Both the position numbers and the translations under genes were made by a program. A DNA stretch of 9,737 nt, taken from Holophagales bacterium UBA5066. Its GTDB lineage: Bacteria; Acidobacteriota; Thermoanaerobaculia; UBA5066. The stretch is taken from contig DIAY01000114.1 of the NCBI GenBank assembly GCA_002414905.1, forward strand, positions 1 through 9,737, given 5' to 3'. Each line of letters opens with the position of its first letter. The first letter of the stretch is position 1. The notes under the pieces are model-generated. The model saw nothing but the letters and a program-made list of their open reading frames with translations, had not been told where the DNA came from and did not search any database. Shown here one piece after another: positions 1 through 6,429 of the stretch.

Positions 1-329
1 CAGGCGTCTCCTTCTTCGCGCGTGACCGGCGGCCGGAACCCTTTCGGGTGGAGCGCGGGGTCGGCGACGACGAACCACGGCGAGGTGCCGAGGTCGCCCG
101 CGAGCGTCCTGTGGAACGGCTCGACGAGCTCGGTCTTGACGATCTCGGACGCCGGAGCGGTCGGTGGCGGTACGGCCAGTGCAATCCGCCGGCCACCTTC
201 CTGAGAAAGGACGAGAGAGATGTCGGTGGGCTGGGTGGGGGGGGGCACCGGCGGAGCGGGCTGCTGTCCGATGAGAGGTGTCAGCGAGAGAACGAGCGCG
301 AGGCTCGTTACGACGGGCGCGAGACGCAT
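1..329 (-). CDS. tolB: TolB, N-terminal part (truncated at window edge)
   Basis: TolB is the periplasmic beta-propeller protein of the Tol-Pal system; its N-terminal domain contacts TolA and its propeller binds Pal. About 109 codons are visible and the gene continues beyond base 1. The start is ATG at 327-329, with an AGGAGG-like site five bases upstream. Residues 1 to about 21 form a signal peptide (MRLAP, hydrophobic core SLALVLSLTPLIG). A Pro-rich stretch (PAPPVPPPTQP) follows, then a TolB_N-like domain: a DISLVLSQEGGRRIALAVPP strand region, then EIVKTELVEPFHRTLAGDL and a SPWFVVADP motif, matching the family pattern in which a DL-x-x-S-x-x-F segment leads into a strand. It lies 20 bp after the TolA-like gene, in canonical Tol order. 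The propeller is outside the window, so the call rests on the N-domain and context. Confidence 0.85.
   Translation of the reverse strand, partial: MRLAPVVTSLALVLSLTPLIGQQPAPPVPPPTQPTDISLVLSQEGGRRIALAVPPPTAPASEIVKTELVEPFHRTLAGDLGTSPWFVVADPALHPKGFRPPVTREEGDA
237..245. repeat. Nine-base G homopolymer inside tolB
   Basis: An uninterrupted run of nine G on the plus strand (nine C in the tolB coding sense) encodes three consecutive prolines just after the predicted signal peptide. The frame reads correctly through it into the TolB N-domain, so the run length given here is consistent with an intact gene. A one-base change would frameshift nearly the whole protein. Confidence 0.9.
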
Positions 330-334
330 CGCGG

Positions 335-340
335 ACCTCC
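335..340 (-). promoter_or_regulatory. Ribosome binding site of tolB
   Basis: In the minus-strand sense the bases read GGAGGT, a near-perfect Shine-Dalgarno sequence, five bases before the ATG at 329. It lies in the 20-bp gap after the stop codon of the TolA-like gene and fixes the tolB start. Confidence 0.75.
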
Positions 341-349
341 GGGGGTGCT

Positions 350-1111
350 TCACTGGAAGCGGATGTGGACCCCCAGCTCGTCCCGGCGGAACTCCGGCGG
401 AAGGGGAGGGAGCGGGTTGGCGGAGTAGATCGAGCGGGAGGCGGCCCGATCGTAGAACGCGAGACCCGAGGGGGTCTCGATCTTCACGTCGGTCACCTGG
501 CCGGAGCGCTGGATCCGGAATGCGACGACGCAGGCCGTGCCGGCCGGAGCGTCGGGTTTGAGCCAGTTGGCCCCGACGAGGGCCTGAAGCTGCTCGGCGT
601 AGTAGGCAAACGGGAAATCGGCGTCGAAACCGGACACCGACGCACCGAAGTCGGTCAGGCCGGGTGATCCGTCACCTCCCAGGCCCGCGCCGGCGGTAGG
701 GAGGTCGACGGCCGAGCCATTCCCTGTCGTTCGGGAGGACGCCGGAGCGACCGGCGCCGTCCGGGTCGCGGGCGCCGGCCGGGCGTCTTTCGGCTTCTTT
801 CCCTTTTCCGGCAGGGGCAGCGCCTCTTTCGAAGGAACGGGCGCCTCCTCGCGGATCTTCTCGATGACGTGCCGCCGTGGAGCCTCGGCGGGGGCAGCGG
901 CCGGCGGCGCGGACAGCCGCGCCAGGGCGCCGGGTGAAACGACCCTGACCGGGAGGGAGACGAGGGGTAGATTCGTCAGTTTCCGCGGCTGCGAGATCAG
1001 TACGAGGAACACGATAAAGGCCGCGTGCGCCATCAGGGAGAGCGCCGTGGCGAGACCGTGCGGGGCGTCGGGCCGTCGAATCCTCTCTTCCAGGATCTCG
1101 GAGACCGTCAC
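350..1111 (-). CDS. TolA/TonB-type energy transducer
   Basis: Inner-membrane-anchored protein that carries proton-motive energy from the TolQ-TolR motor across the periplasm. It has 253 residues from a GTG start whose first bases overlap the tolR stop (GTGA). A cytoplasmic segment (1-20) leads into one membrane helix at about 21-40 (ATALSLMAHAAFIVFLVLIS). This helix carries Ser25 and His29 in S-x3-H spacing, the pair that TonB and TolA use to engage the motor. Residues about 66-150 form a low-complexity Pro/Ala/Lys-rich linker. Residues about 165-253 match a TonB/TolA C-terminal domain (LQALVGANWLKPD, then a VVAFRIQRSGQVTDVKI strand pair and FYDRAA). Its place between tolR and tolB argues for TolA function. 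It lacks TolA's usual long Ala/Lys helical domain and looks more like TonB, so the symbol is left open. Confidence 0.85.
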   Translation of the reverse strand: MTVSEILEERIRRPDAPHGLATALSLMAHAAFIVFLVLISQPRKLTNLPLVSLPVRVVSPGALARLSAPPAAAPAEAPRRHVIEKIREEAPVPSKEALPLPEKGKKPKDARPAPATRTAPVAPASSRTTGNGSAVDLPTAGAGLGGDGSPGLTDFGASVSGFDADFPFAYYAEQLQALVGANWLKPDAPAGTACVVAFRIQRSGQVTDVKIETPSGLAFYDRAASRSIYSANPLPPLPPEFRRDELGVHIRFQ

Positions 1112-1530
1112 GACCCTTTCTCGCTCCTCAGCTCCGTAACCATCCCGAGGCTCTCGACCCCGAGGCGGTTGAGGACGTCCATCGTCTCGACGACGACCCC
1201 GTAGGGAAGGTTCCGGTCGGCCTTGAGGTACACGGAGCGGTCCTTGCGGTTCTTCAGGATCAGCTTGAGACGGTCGCGCAGCTGCTGTTTCGGGATCGGC
1301 GTCTCATTGAGGTAGTAGACCTCCTTCCTCGTGATCGAGAGGATGAGGGGGTCTTCAGGAGTCGTGGGGAGGTTCTGGGAGACCGACTTGGGGAGCTTCA
1401 CCTCGACGCCCTGGTGAAGGAGGGGAGCCGTCACCATGAAGATGATCAGGAGCACGAGCATGACGTCGACCAGAGGGGTGACGTTGATGTCGGAGTAGGC
1501 TTCGAGGTCGTCGTCGATCTTGACGGACAT
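1108..1530 (-). CDS. tolR: TolR/ExbD biopolymer transport protein
   Basis: Part of the proton-driven TolQ-TolR inner-membrane motor that energises the TolA-like partner. At 140 residues it is the usual ExbD/TolR length. A short cytoplasmic N-terminus contains the SDINVTPLVDVMLVLLIIFM signature; Asp22 in it is the conserved membrane aspartate thought to carry protons. One transmembrane helix covers about 20-40. A periplasmic domain of about 95 residues follows, including LPKSVSQNLP and a DPLILSITRKEVYYLNETPI strand region, with VYLKADRNLPYGVVVETMDV near the end, as in the family. The ATG at 1528-1530 has a good ribosome site. Its stop overlaps the start of the TolA-like gene by four bases. ExbD is the alternative name; gene order favours TolR. 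Confidence 0.93.
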   Translation of the reverse strand: MSVKIDDDLEAYSDINVTPLVDVMLVLLIIFMVTAPLLHQGVEVKLPKSVSQNLPTTPEDPLILSITRKEVYYLNETPIPKQQLRDRLKLILKNRKDRSVYLKADRNLPYGVVVETMDVLNRLGVESLGMVTELRSEKGS

Positions 1531-1537
1531 CCGCTCG

Positions 1538-1545
1538 TTCCTTCC
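1538..1545 (-). promoter_or_regulatory. Ribosome binding site of tolR
   Basis: In the minus-strand sense the bases read GGAAGGAA, purine-rich and Shine-Dalgarno-like, seven bases before the ATG at 1530. It sits in the 21-bp gap after the tolQ stop, so TolR can be translated by fresh initiation rather than only by coupling. Confidence 0.6.
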
Positions 1546-1551
1546 GTCGTA

Positions 1552-2247
1552 TCAGGTGAAGTGGCGCTCGGCCAGATTCAGGAACTCCAGGGCGAAGTCC
1601 CGCATCTCGGACCGGGTGATCCGGGCCTGGCCGTTGAAGTAGTTGTAGGCGATGAGCGCCGGTACGGCGGCTACGAGGCCGGCGGCGGTGTTGACGAGCG
1701 CCTCGGCGATGCCCGGGGCGACGGTGACGATGGATGTCGAGCCGGTGATTCCGATCTGCCGGAAGGCACCGAGAATGCCCCAGACGGTGCCGAAGAGACC
1801 GATGAACGGCGTGGCCGAAGCGGTGGTGGCGAGGAAGGGGAGCCGCCGCGTGAGGCGGTTCGTCTCCACTCCCGCAGCCCGCTCGAGGGCGCGCTCGATC
1901 GCGGGGAGGCTCTTGACGAAGAGACGCCCGGAGTCGGACGGCGCGACGTCCCGGCCCGCCCGCACCTGCGCGTCGAGCTCGGCATACCCGGCCCGGAAGA
2001 GACCGACGAGCGGGCTGCTGGGGTACTGGTCGCAGACTCCGAGGACGTCGGCGAACTTGCGGCTCTTCCGGAAGTGGCCGAGGAACCGCCCGGAATGGGA
2101 GGCGGCCCGTGAGAAACTCCAGAGCTTTCCGACGATGACCGCCCACGACCCAAGGGAAAAGAGGGCGAGAACGACAAGGACGGCCCGCGCCGTCCACCCC
2201 GCCGTGAGGAACAGCTGAACGATGTTGGCGTTGCCGGCTTCCGTCAT
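1552..2247 (-). CDS. tolQ: TolQ/ExbB (MotA/TolQ/ExbB proton channel family)
   Basis: Multi-pass inner-membrane motor protein that surrounds the TolR dimer and forms the proton path of the Tol system. The ATG at 2245-2247 gives 231 residues, the usual TolQ length, with a GGGAG site just upstream. An in-frame ATG at 2292 would add 15 residues (MLLWPDFSPLGGGRK) with no family resemblance. The protein has three membrane helices: a first near residues 15-37 (WTARAVLVVLALFSLGSWAV), then a long cytoplasmic loop, then LPFLATTASATPFIGLFGTV and APGIAEALVNTAAGLVAAVP. These last two are the TolQ/ExbB signature helices, with the small and hydroxyl residues that line the channel. First gene of the Tol block, divergent from the S55-type gene 43 bp away. 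Confidence 0.93.
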   Translation of the reverse strand: MTEAGNANIVQLFLTAGWTARAVLVVLALFSLGSWAVIVGKLWSFSRAASHSGRFLGHFRKSRKFADVLGVCDQYPSSPLVGLFRAGYAELDAQVRAGRDVAPSDSGRLFVKSLPAIERALERAAGVETNRLTRRLPFLATTASATPFIGLFGTVWGILGAFRQIGITGSTSIVTVAPGIAEALVNTAAGLVAAVPALIAYNYFNGQARITRSEMRDFALEFLNLAERHFT

Positions 2248-2290
2248 TTTTCTCCCGCCCCCGAGGGGACTGAAATCAGGCCAAAGTAGC
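2248..2290. promoter_or_regulatory. Divergent intergenic region between the tol and S55 blocks
   Basis: Only 43 bp separate the chosen starts of tolQ (leftward) and the S55-type gene (rightward). It holds the tolQ ribosome site (GGGAG in the minus sense, 2252-2256) and a small GC-rich inverted repeat, CCCC-GA-GGGG at 2259-2268. A weak AGG at about 2278-2280 may serve the rightward gene. I cannot make out convincing -35/-10 boxes for either direction. At least one promoter probably extends into a neighbouring coding region. Confidence 0.45.
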
Positions 2291-4162
2291 ATGGAATCTC
2301 GAAGAGGGTCAAAGCGTTACGTCACGCTGGCGGCGCTCGCGCTGGCCCTTTTCTGCGGGTCTGCCACCGCCTCCGAAATCCTTCCCGTCGACCAGGTCCG
2401 AACCGGGATGAAGGGGTTCGGGCTGACGGTCGTCCGAGGCTACGGGGTGGAGAGGTTCGAGGTCGAGGTCCTCGGCGTTCTCAGGAACGCGGCCGTGGGC
2501 CGGTCGGTCATCCTCGTGTCCCTTTCGGGGCTCGACCTGGCCGAGACGGGAGTCGTGGCCGGAATGAGCGGAAGCCCCGTCTACCTCGAGGGCAGGCTGG
2601 CCGGGGCGGTTGCGTCCGGATGGGGATTCTCGAAAAGGGCCGTCGCCGGCGTGACGCCCATCGAAGCGATGGCGTCGATCGTGCCGGAGACGCCTGTGGC
2701 CGCTCGAACCGGCAGGGCTCCCGGGCCGCCGATCGCGGACCGCGCCGCGTTTCTCGCTCACCTCGCGACGCTCCCGGAAGAGACCCGGCTGCACGAGCTT
2801 CGGCGAGCCATGCTCGACAGCCTCCCCGCCGCACCCTCCCCTCTGGCGGAGGGATCGACGCTCCTCTCGTTCCAGGGGACGGGCTTGCCGGCTTCGACCC
2901 TGGCGGCGTTTCGCGAACCTCTCCTGCGCCTCGGGGTGGCCGAGGCGAACTTCTCCCTCCTGGGAGCTTCTGCGGAAACCGGTAAGGGGATCGCCGGGTC
3001 GGCGCCTCCCGCGACCCTCGTTCCCGGCGCCTCCGTAACCGCTTACCTCGTCCGGGGCGACCTGCAGCTTGGAGCGACCGGAACGGTGACCGAGGTCTAC
3101 CCCGACGGCCGCTTCGTGGCGTTCGGACACCCCTTCCTCGGTGCGGGGGAGCTGGAGCTCCCCGTCTCACCGGCCGAAGTCGTCACGGTCGTCCCGACTC
3201 TCTTCCAGTCGTTCAAGCTCGCCAACGGCGGCGAGCCCCGATACCGGCTCACGAACGACCGGGACAGCGGCGTCGGTGGCCGAACCGACCGGACCGCGGC
3301 GACGATTCCGGTGAAGGTCGTCGTCGAGGGGGAGGGGCGGCCGGCGAGAGAGTTCTCGTTTCAGGCGGCGTCGCACCCGAAACTCCTTCCCATCCTCTCG
3401 GGGCTCGTAGCGGACGCCTCGATGACGGCGGCCGACCCGACACCTCGCGACCGGCTCCTTTCGTTCCGGATCACCCTCGACACCGCCCAGGGGGAGATCT
3501 CCTACGAGGACGTGGCCACAGGCCCACGCGCGAAGGAGGCTGCGGTCCTTTCCACCGTAGCCCTCGCCGCCGCCGTCGCCGACAACGACCTCGGTGACCC
3601 CGGCATCCGGGGCGTGCGCCTCCGCTTCGACAGCTCGACCCGGGAGCGCCGGCTCAGCCTGATCAATGCTGCCCCGACCTCCAGAAAGGTCGCCCCGGGA
3701 GAGACGCTCGGCGTCGCGATCCGACTGGCGGACCGCCGCGGCGAGGAGATCGTCCGCGTCGTCCGCCTCCGGGTACCGCCCGGGACACCCGAGGGCCGCG
3801 CGACACTCGTCGTCTCCGACGGGAGCAATGCGACCGCGTTACGCCAGCTCCTGGACCCCTCGGAGCCCCGGACGCTCGGCGAGTTTGCGACGTTCGTCTC
3901 CCGTATCGTCCCCGGAAACCGTCTGTTCGCGGGTCTCCTCGTCGCCACCCGCGGCGCGGCGACGCGCTCGGCGACGCTCGACGCCCTCCCGCCAACGGCC
4001 CTCGCCCTTCTTGCGGGGACGCGGGAACAGGGAGAGGCGGGGATCGGCGACGTCGAGGCTCGTCTCGTCTCCGAGGAAATCGTTACTTTCGACCGTCCGG
4101 TCTCGGGCAGTGTCCGGATAGACGTCGATGTCGAGAAGGCCCGCCCCAGAGGAACCCGATGA
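2291..4162 (+). CDS. Exported SpoIVB peptidase S55-domain-like protein
   Basis: Predicted periplasmic or envelope protein of 623 residues related to the SpoIVB (S55) serine peptidase family; its substrate is unknown. The ATG at 2291 is preferred over one at 2222 because it starts a clean signal peptide: a basic MESRRGSKR, a hydrophobic core, and an AxA cleavage site (SATA/SE) near residue 27. Next come PVDQVRTGMKGFGLTVVRGY and FEVEVLGVL, typical of the S55 opening. The nucleophile motif GMSGSPVYLEG follows, where Ser93 is likely the active serine by analogy with GDSGGP, then GVTPIEAM. A second conserved block further on has AFGHPFLGAGELELPV (His280) and TNDRDSGVGG (Asp323/325). The last 200 residues are mostly beta-type and unrecognised. 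The gene overlaps the propeller gene by four bases. Enzymatic activity is inferred, not shown; it could be a non-catalytic homologue. Confidence 0.8.
   Translation: MESRRGSKRYVTLAALALALFCGSATASEILPVDQVRTGMKGFGLTVVRGYGVERFEVEVLGVLRNAAVGRSVILVSLSGLDLAETGVVAGMSGSPVYLEGRLAGAVASGWGFSKRAVAGVTPIEAMASIVPETPVAARTGRAPGPPIADRAAFLAHLATLPEETRLHELRRAMLDSLPAAPSPLAEGSTLLSFQGTGLPASTLAAFREPLLRLGVAEANFSLLGASAETGKGIAGSAPPATLVPGASVTAYLVRGDLQLGATGTVTEVYPDGRFVAFGHPFLGAGELELPVSPAEVVTVVPTLFQSFKLANGGEPRYRLTNDRDSGVGGRTDRTAATIPVKVVVEGEGRPAREFSFQAASHPKLLPILSGLVADASMTAADPTPRDRLLSFRITLDTAQGEISYEDVATGPRAKEAAVLSTVALAAAVADNDLGDPGIRGVRLRFDSSTRERRLSLINAAPTSRKVAPGETLGVAIRLADRRGEEIVRVVRLRVPPGTPEGRATLVVSDGSNATALRQLLDPSEPRTLGEFATFVSRIVPGNRLFAGLLVATRGAATRSATLDALPPTALALLAGTREQGEAGIGDVEARLVSEEIVTFDRPVSGSVRIDVDVEKARPRGTR
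4148..4153 (+). promoter_or_regulatory. Ribosome binding site of the propeller gene
   Basis: AGAGGA lies five bases before the ATG at 4159, inside the last codons of the S55-type gene. It supports the start that overlaps the upstream stop (ATGA). Confidence 0.55.
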
Positions 4163-6429
4163 ACCAGATTTCCGTTCGACTCTTCGCCGCCGGCCTCGCG
4201 CTCGCGGTCGGTTTCATCCCGGCCCCGCCCGCGGGCGCTGCGACCACCCGTCTCTCGACGACGGCCTCGGCTCGCGATTTCCTCGCGGGCGACCTGGACG
4301 GGACGACGCTGTCCTCCGACGGGCGACTTACGATCGGACCGGTCTTCACGCCCGGCACCTGGCCCGAAGAAGCCGCCGGGGCGGTGGTCTTCGGAGCGGC
4401 CTCGGATCCGGCGGGACGGGTCTTCGTCGCAACGGGCGGAGGACAGGGCCGGCTCTTCGTCTCCGAGCCGGACGGCACGATTCGAGTCCTCTTCGAGCCG
4501 GACGAGCCGAACGTGACGGCGGTCGCCGTCGGTCCGCGCGGGGAGGTGGTTTGCGCAACGTCGCCCGGAGGCCGTCTCTGGCGGGTCGACCCGAAATCGA
4601 AGGAGCCCGCGAAGGCCGGAATGCTCGCGGGAGAAACAGGCGAGGCCTCCGTCTGGTCGCTGGCATTCGCACCCGACGGCACGCTGTACGCAGGAACGGG
4701 AACGAAGGGCCGGGTCTGGAAGGTGACTCCTGACGGCAAGGCTTCCCTTCATGCCGAGATCGAAGACACGCACGTCCGCTCGCTCCTCGTTCTGCGCGAC
4801 GGGACTCTCGTCGCCGGAACCTCCGAACGCGGGCTCGTCGTCGCGATCGGTGCGGACGGGAAGCTCCGGACTCTCCACGATTTCGCGCGGCCCGAAGTGA
4901 CGGCGCTGGCAGCGGCCCCCGGTGGAGCCGTTCTGGCGGTGGCGACGTCCGTGTCCGTACCCCAGCTCTCGCAGCAGAGAAGCGAGCCGCGCCCGCTGGC
5001 GGCGCCGACCGCCTCACCGGCCGGGACCCAGGGACCGGCGCAGGAACAGGTGCCGCAGGGAACCGTCTCGGTGTCGGCGACGACGTCGCCCGTGCGGCCG
5101 GCGGCCCCGACAGCCGCCTCGAGGGAGGGAACCGCGGAGGTCGTCCTCATCGCGGCGGACGGCTTCGTCGAGCCTGCCTGGATTCTCCCGGAGGAGACGG
5201 TCTACGGAGCGCGGTGGGACGAAGGGAGAGGGGCGCTCCTCCTCTCGACCGGGCCGCGCGGCCGCGTCTACAGCCTGAAGGACCGGCGGCTTCGCCTGGA
5301 GGCCCAGGTCGAACAGAAGCAGGTCGTCTCCACCCCTGCCGTGCCCGGAGGCTTCGCCGTCGTAGCGGCGACGTCTCCAGCCGTCCTTCGTCCGGCCACC
5401 GGGAACGCCGTTGGGAAGGGGACCTATTTCTCTTTGGTCCGGGATGCCGGGCGTCTTTCGCGCTCCGGCTCGCTCCGGTTCGAAGGAACGGTCCCGAAAG
5501 GGGCGGCCGTCACCCTCTCGGCTCGTTCCGGAAACAGCGAGAAGCCCGACGGGACCTGGTCCAACTGGGTCAGGCCCGCGGCGTCCGATGTCTTTGAAGC
5601 ACCGTCAGCACGCTATTTCCAGTGGCGAGCCGAGCTCTCCGCGACCTCCGGCGGCGAAGCGCCCGTGCTCGAACGGGTGGAAATGTCGTGGGTGGAACGA
5701 AACGCCCGCCCGATCGTCGAGAACGTGACGGTCCTCGAGCCGGGGGCGGTCTTTCCCCGTTCCGGAGCGTCTTCAGGTCCCGCCGTCCTCACGGTGACGA
5801 ACCCGGACGAGAACGGCGTCTTCGCCGGTCTCGAGCCGGCGCGAGAAGGGACCGACCCGGCAGGAAAGAAGCTCTTCCGAAGAGGCTTCCGGACGGTGAG
5901 CTGGAAGGCGACCGACCCGAACGGGGATGTCCTCCGTTATGACCTGGAGGTTCGGCGTGAGGGTTCCGGGTCCTGGTTCGGGATACGGCGGGAGGTCGAG
6001 GATCCTTTCGTCTCGTTCGACACGACGCCGCTTCCCGACGGTCGCTACCGGTTCCGGGTCACCGCGTCCGACAAGATTTCGAACGCCGAGGGCGAGGCGC
6101 TGGTGGCGACCGAGGAGAGCGACGTCGTCCTCGTGGACGGCACGCCCCCGGTCCTGACGTTTCTCGAACGCCGGCTCGAGGGGGACCGCGTCGTTCTCCG
6201 GGTGAAGGCCGTCGATGCGCTCTCGCCTCTCTCGCGCGCCGAAGGAACCGTCTCGGCAGACCGCTGGCGTCCCCTCGCGGCCGCCGACGGGGCGCTCGAC
6301 GGTCCGATAGAAGAGCTGACGCTGGCCGTTGCGAAGCCCGCCGGTCCTGCTTTCCTCTCGATACGGGTCGTCGACGCCTCGGGGAACAGCTCCTCGGTGT
6401 CGGCCGAGTACCCGGCGGAGTTCAAGTGA
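4159..6429 (+). CDS. Exported beta-propeller protein with C-terminal beta-sandwich domains
   Basis: I do not recognise a named family; the role is unknown. The protein has 756 residues with a signal peptide (residues 1 to about 27, ending PPAGA). Residues about 70-425 show repeated strand units of the form 'aPDGtLyaGTgtkGrvwkvtPDG' (clear near 120-145, 165-195 and 205-235), as in WD40/SMP-30-like propellers. I count roughly seven blades. Blade five appears split by a Pro/Ala/Ser/Gln-rich insertion at about 268-324. Residues about 430-515 form a beta-sandwich-like unit with SGNSEKPDGTWSNWVRPA and a YFQWRAEL strand. Residues about 575-660 look fibronectin type III-like (FRTVSWKATDPNGD, then PDGRYRFRVTASD). 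It overlaps both neighbours by four bases, so it is co-translated with the S55-type protein and the binding protein. A scaffold or ligand-binding role in the envelope is an inference. Confidence 0.75.
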   Translation: MNQISVRLFAAGLALAVGFIPAPPAGAATTRLSTTASARDFLAGDLDGTTLSSDGRLTIGPVFTPGTWPEEAAGAVVFGAASDPAGRVFVATGGGQGRLFVSEPDGTIRVLFEPDEPNVTAVAVGPRGEVVCATSPGGRLWRVDPKSKEPAKAGMLAGETGEASVWSLAFAPDGTLYAGTGTKGRVWKVTPDGKASLHAEIEDTHVRSLLVLRDGTLVAGTSERGLVVAIGADGKLRTLHDFARPEVTALAAAPGGAVLAVATSVSVPQLSQQRSEPRPLAAPTASPAGTQGPAQEQVPQGTVSVSATTSPVRPAAPTAASREGTAEVVLIAADGFVEPAWILPEETVYGARWDEGRGALLLSTGPRGRVYSLKDRRLRLEAQVEQKQVVSTPAVPGGFAVVAATSPAVLRPATGNAVGKGTYFSLVRDAGRLSRSGSLRFEGTVPKGAAVTLSARSGNSEKPDGTWSNWVRPAASDVFEAPSARYFQWRAELSATSGGEAPVLERVEMSWVERNARPIVENVTVLEPGAVFPRSGASSGPAVLTVTNPDENGVFAGLEPAREGTDPAGKKLFRRGFRTVSWKATDPNGDVLRYDLEVRREGSGSWFGIRREVEDPFVSFDTTPLPDGRYRFRVTASDKISNAEGEALVATEESDVVLVDGTPPVLTFLERRLEGDRVVLRVKAVDALSPLSRAEGTVSADRWRPLAAADGALDGPIEELTLAVAKPAGPAFLSIRVVDASGNSSSVSAEYPAEFK
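6414..6420 (+). promoter_or_regulatory. Ribosome binding site of the solute-binding protein gene
   Basis: GGCGGAG lies five bases before the GTG at 6426, within the end of the propeller gene. It supports the GTG start, which overlaps the upstream TGA (GTGA). Confidence 0.55.

Noticed and set aside
1355..2197. Alternative minus-strand frame of about 280 codons across tolQ and tolR
   Set aside because: It overlaps two genes with clear family signatures in another frame, and its translation is Arg/Pro/His-rich with no domain.
2259..2268. CCCC-GA-GGGG as a transcription terminator
   Set aside because: The stem is only four base pairs, there is no T-run after it in the sense that would matter, and both flanking genes start here rather than end.
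2222..2290. Upstream ATG at 2222 as the start of the S55-type gene
   Set aside because: It would overlap tolQ coding sequence and place about 23 residues ahead of a clean signal peptide that begins at the ATG at 2291.
3502..4878. Minus-strand open frame of about 458 codons opposite the S55 and propeller genes
   Set aside because: The translation is Arg/Ser-rich low complexity, spans the junction of two real genes, and has no domain, signal or ribosome site.
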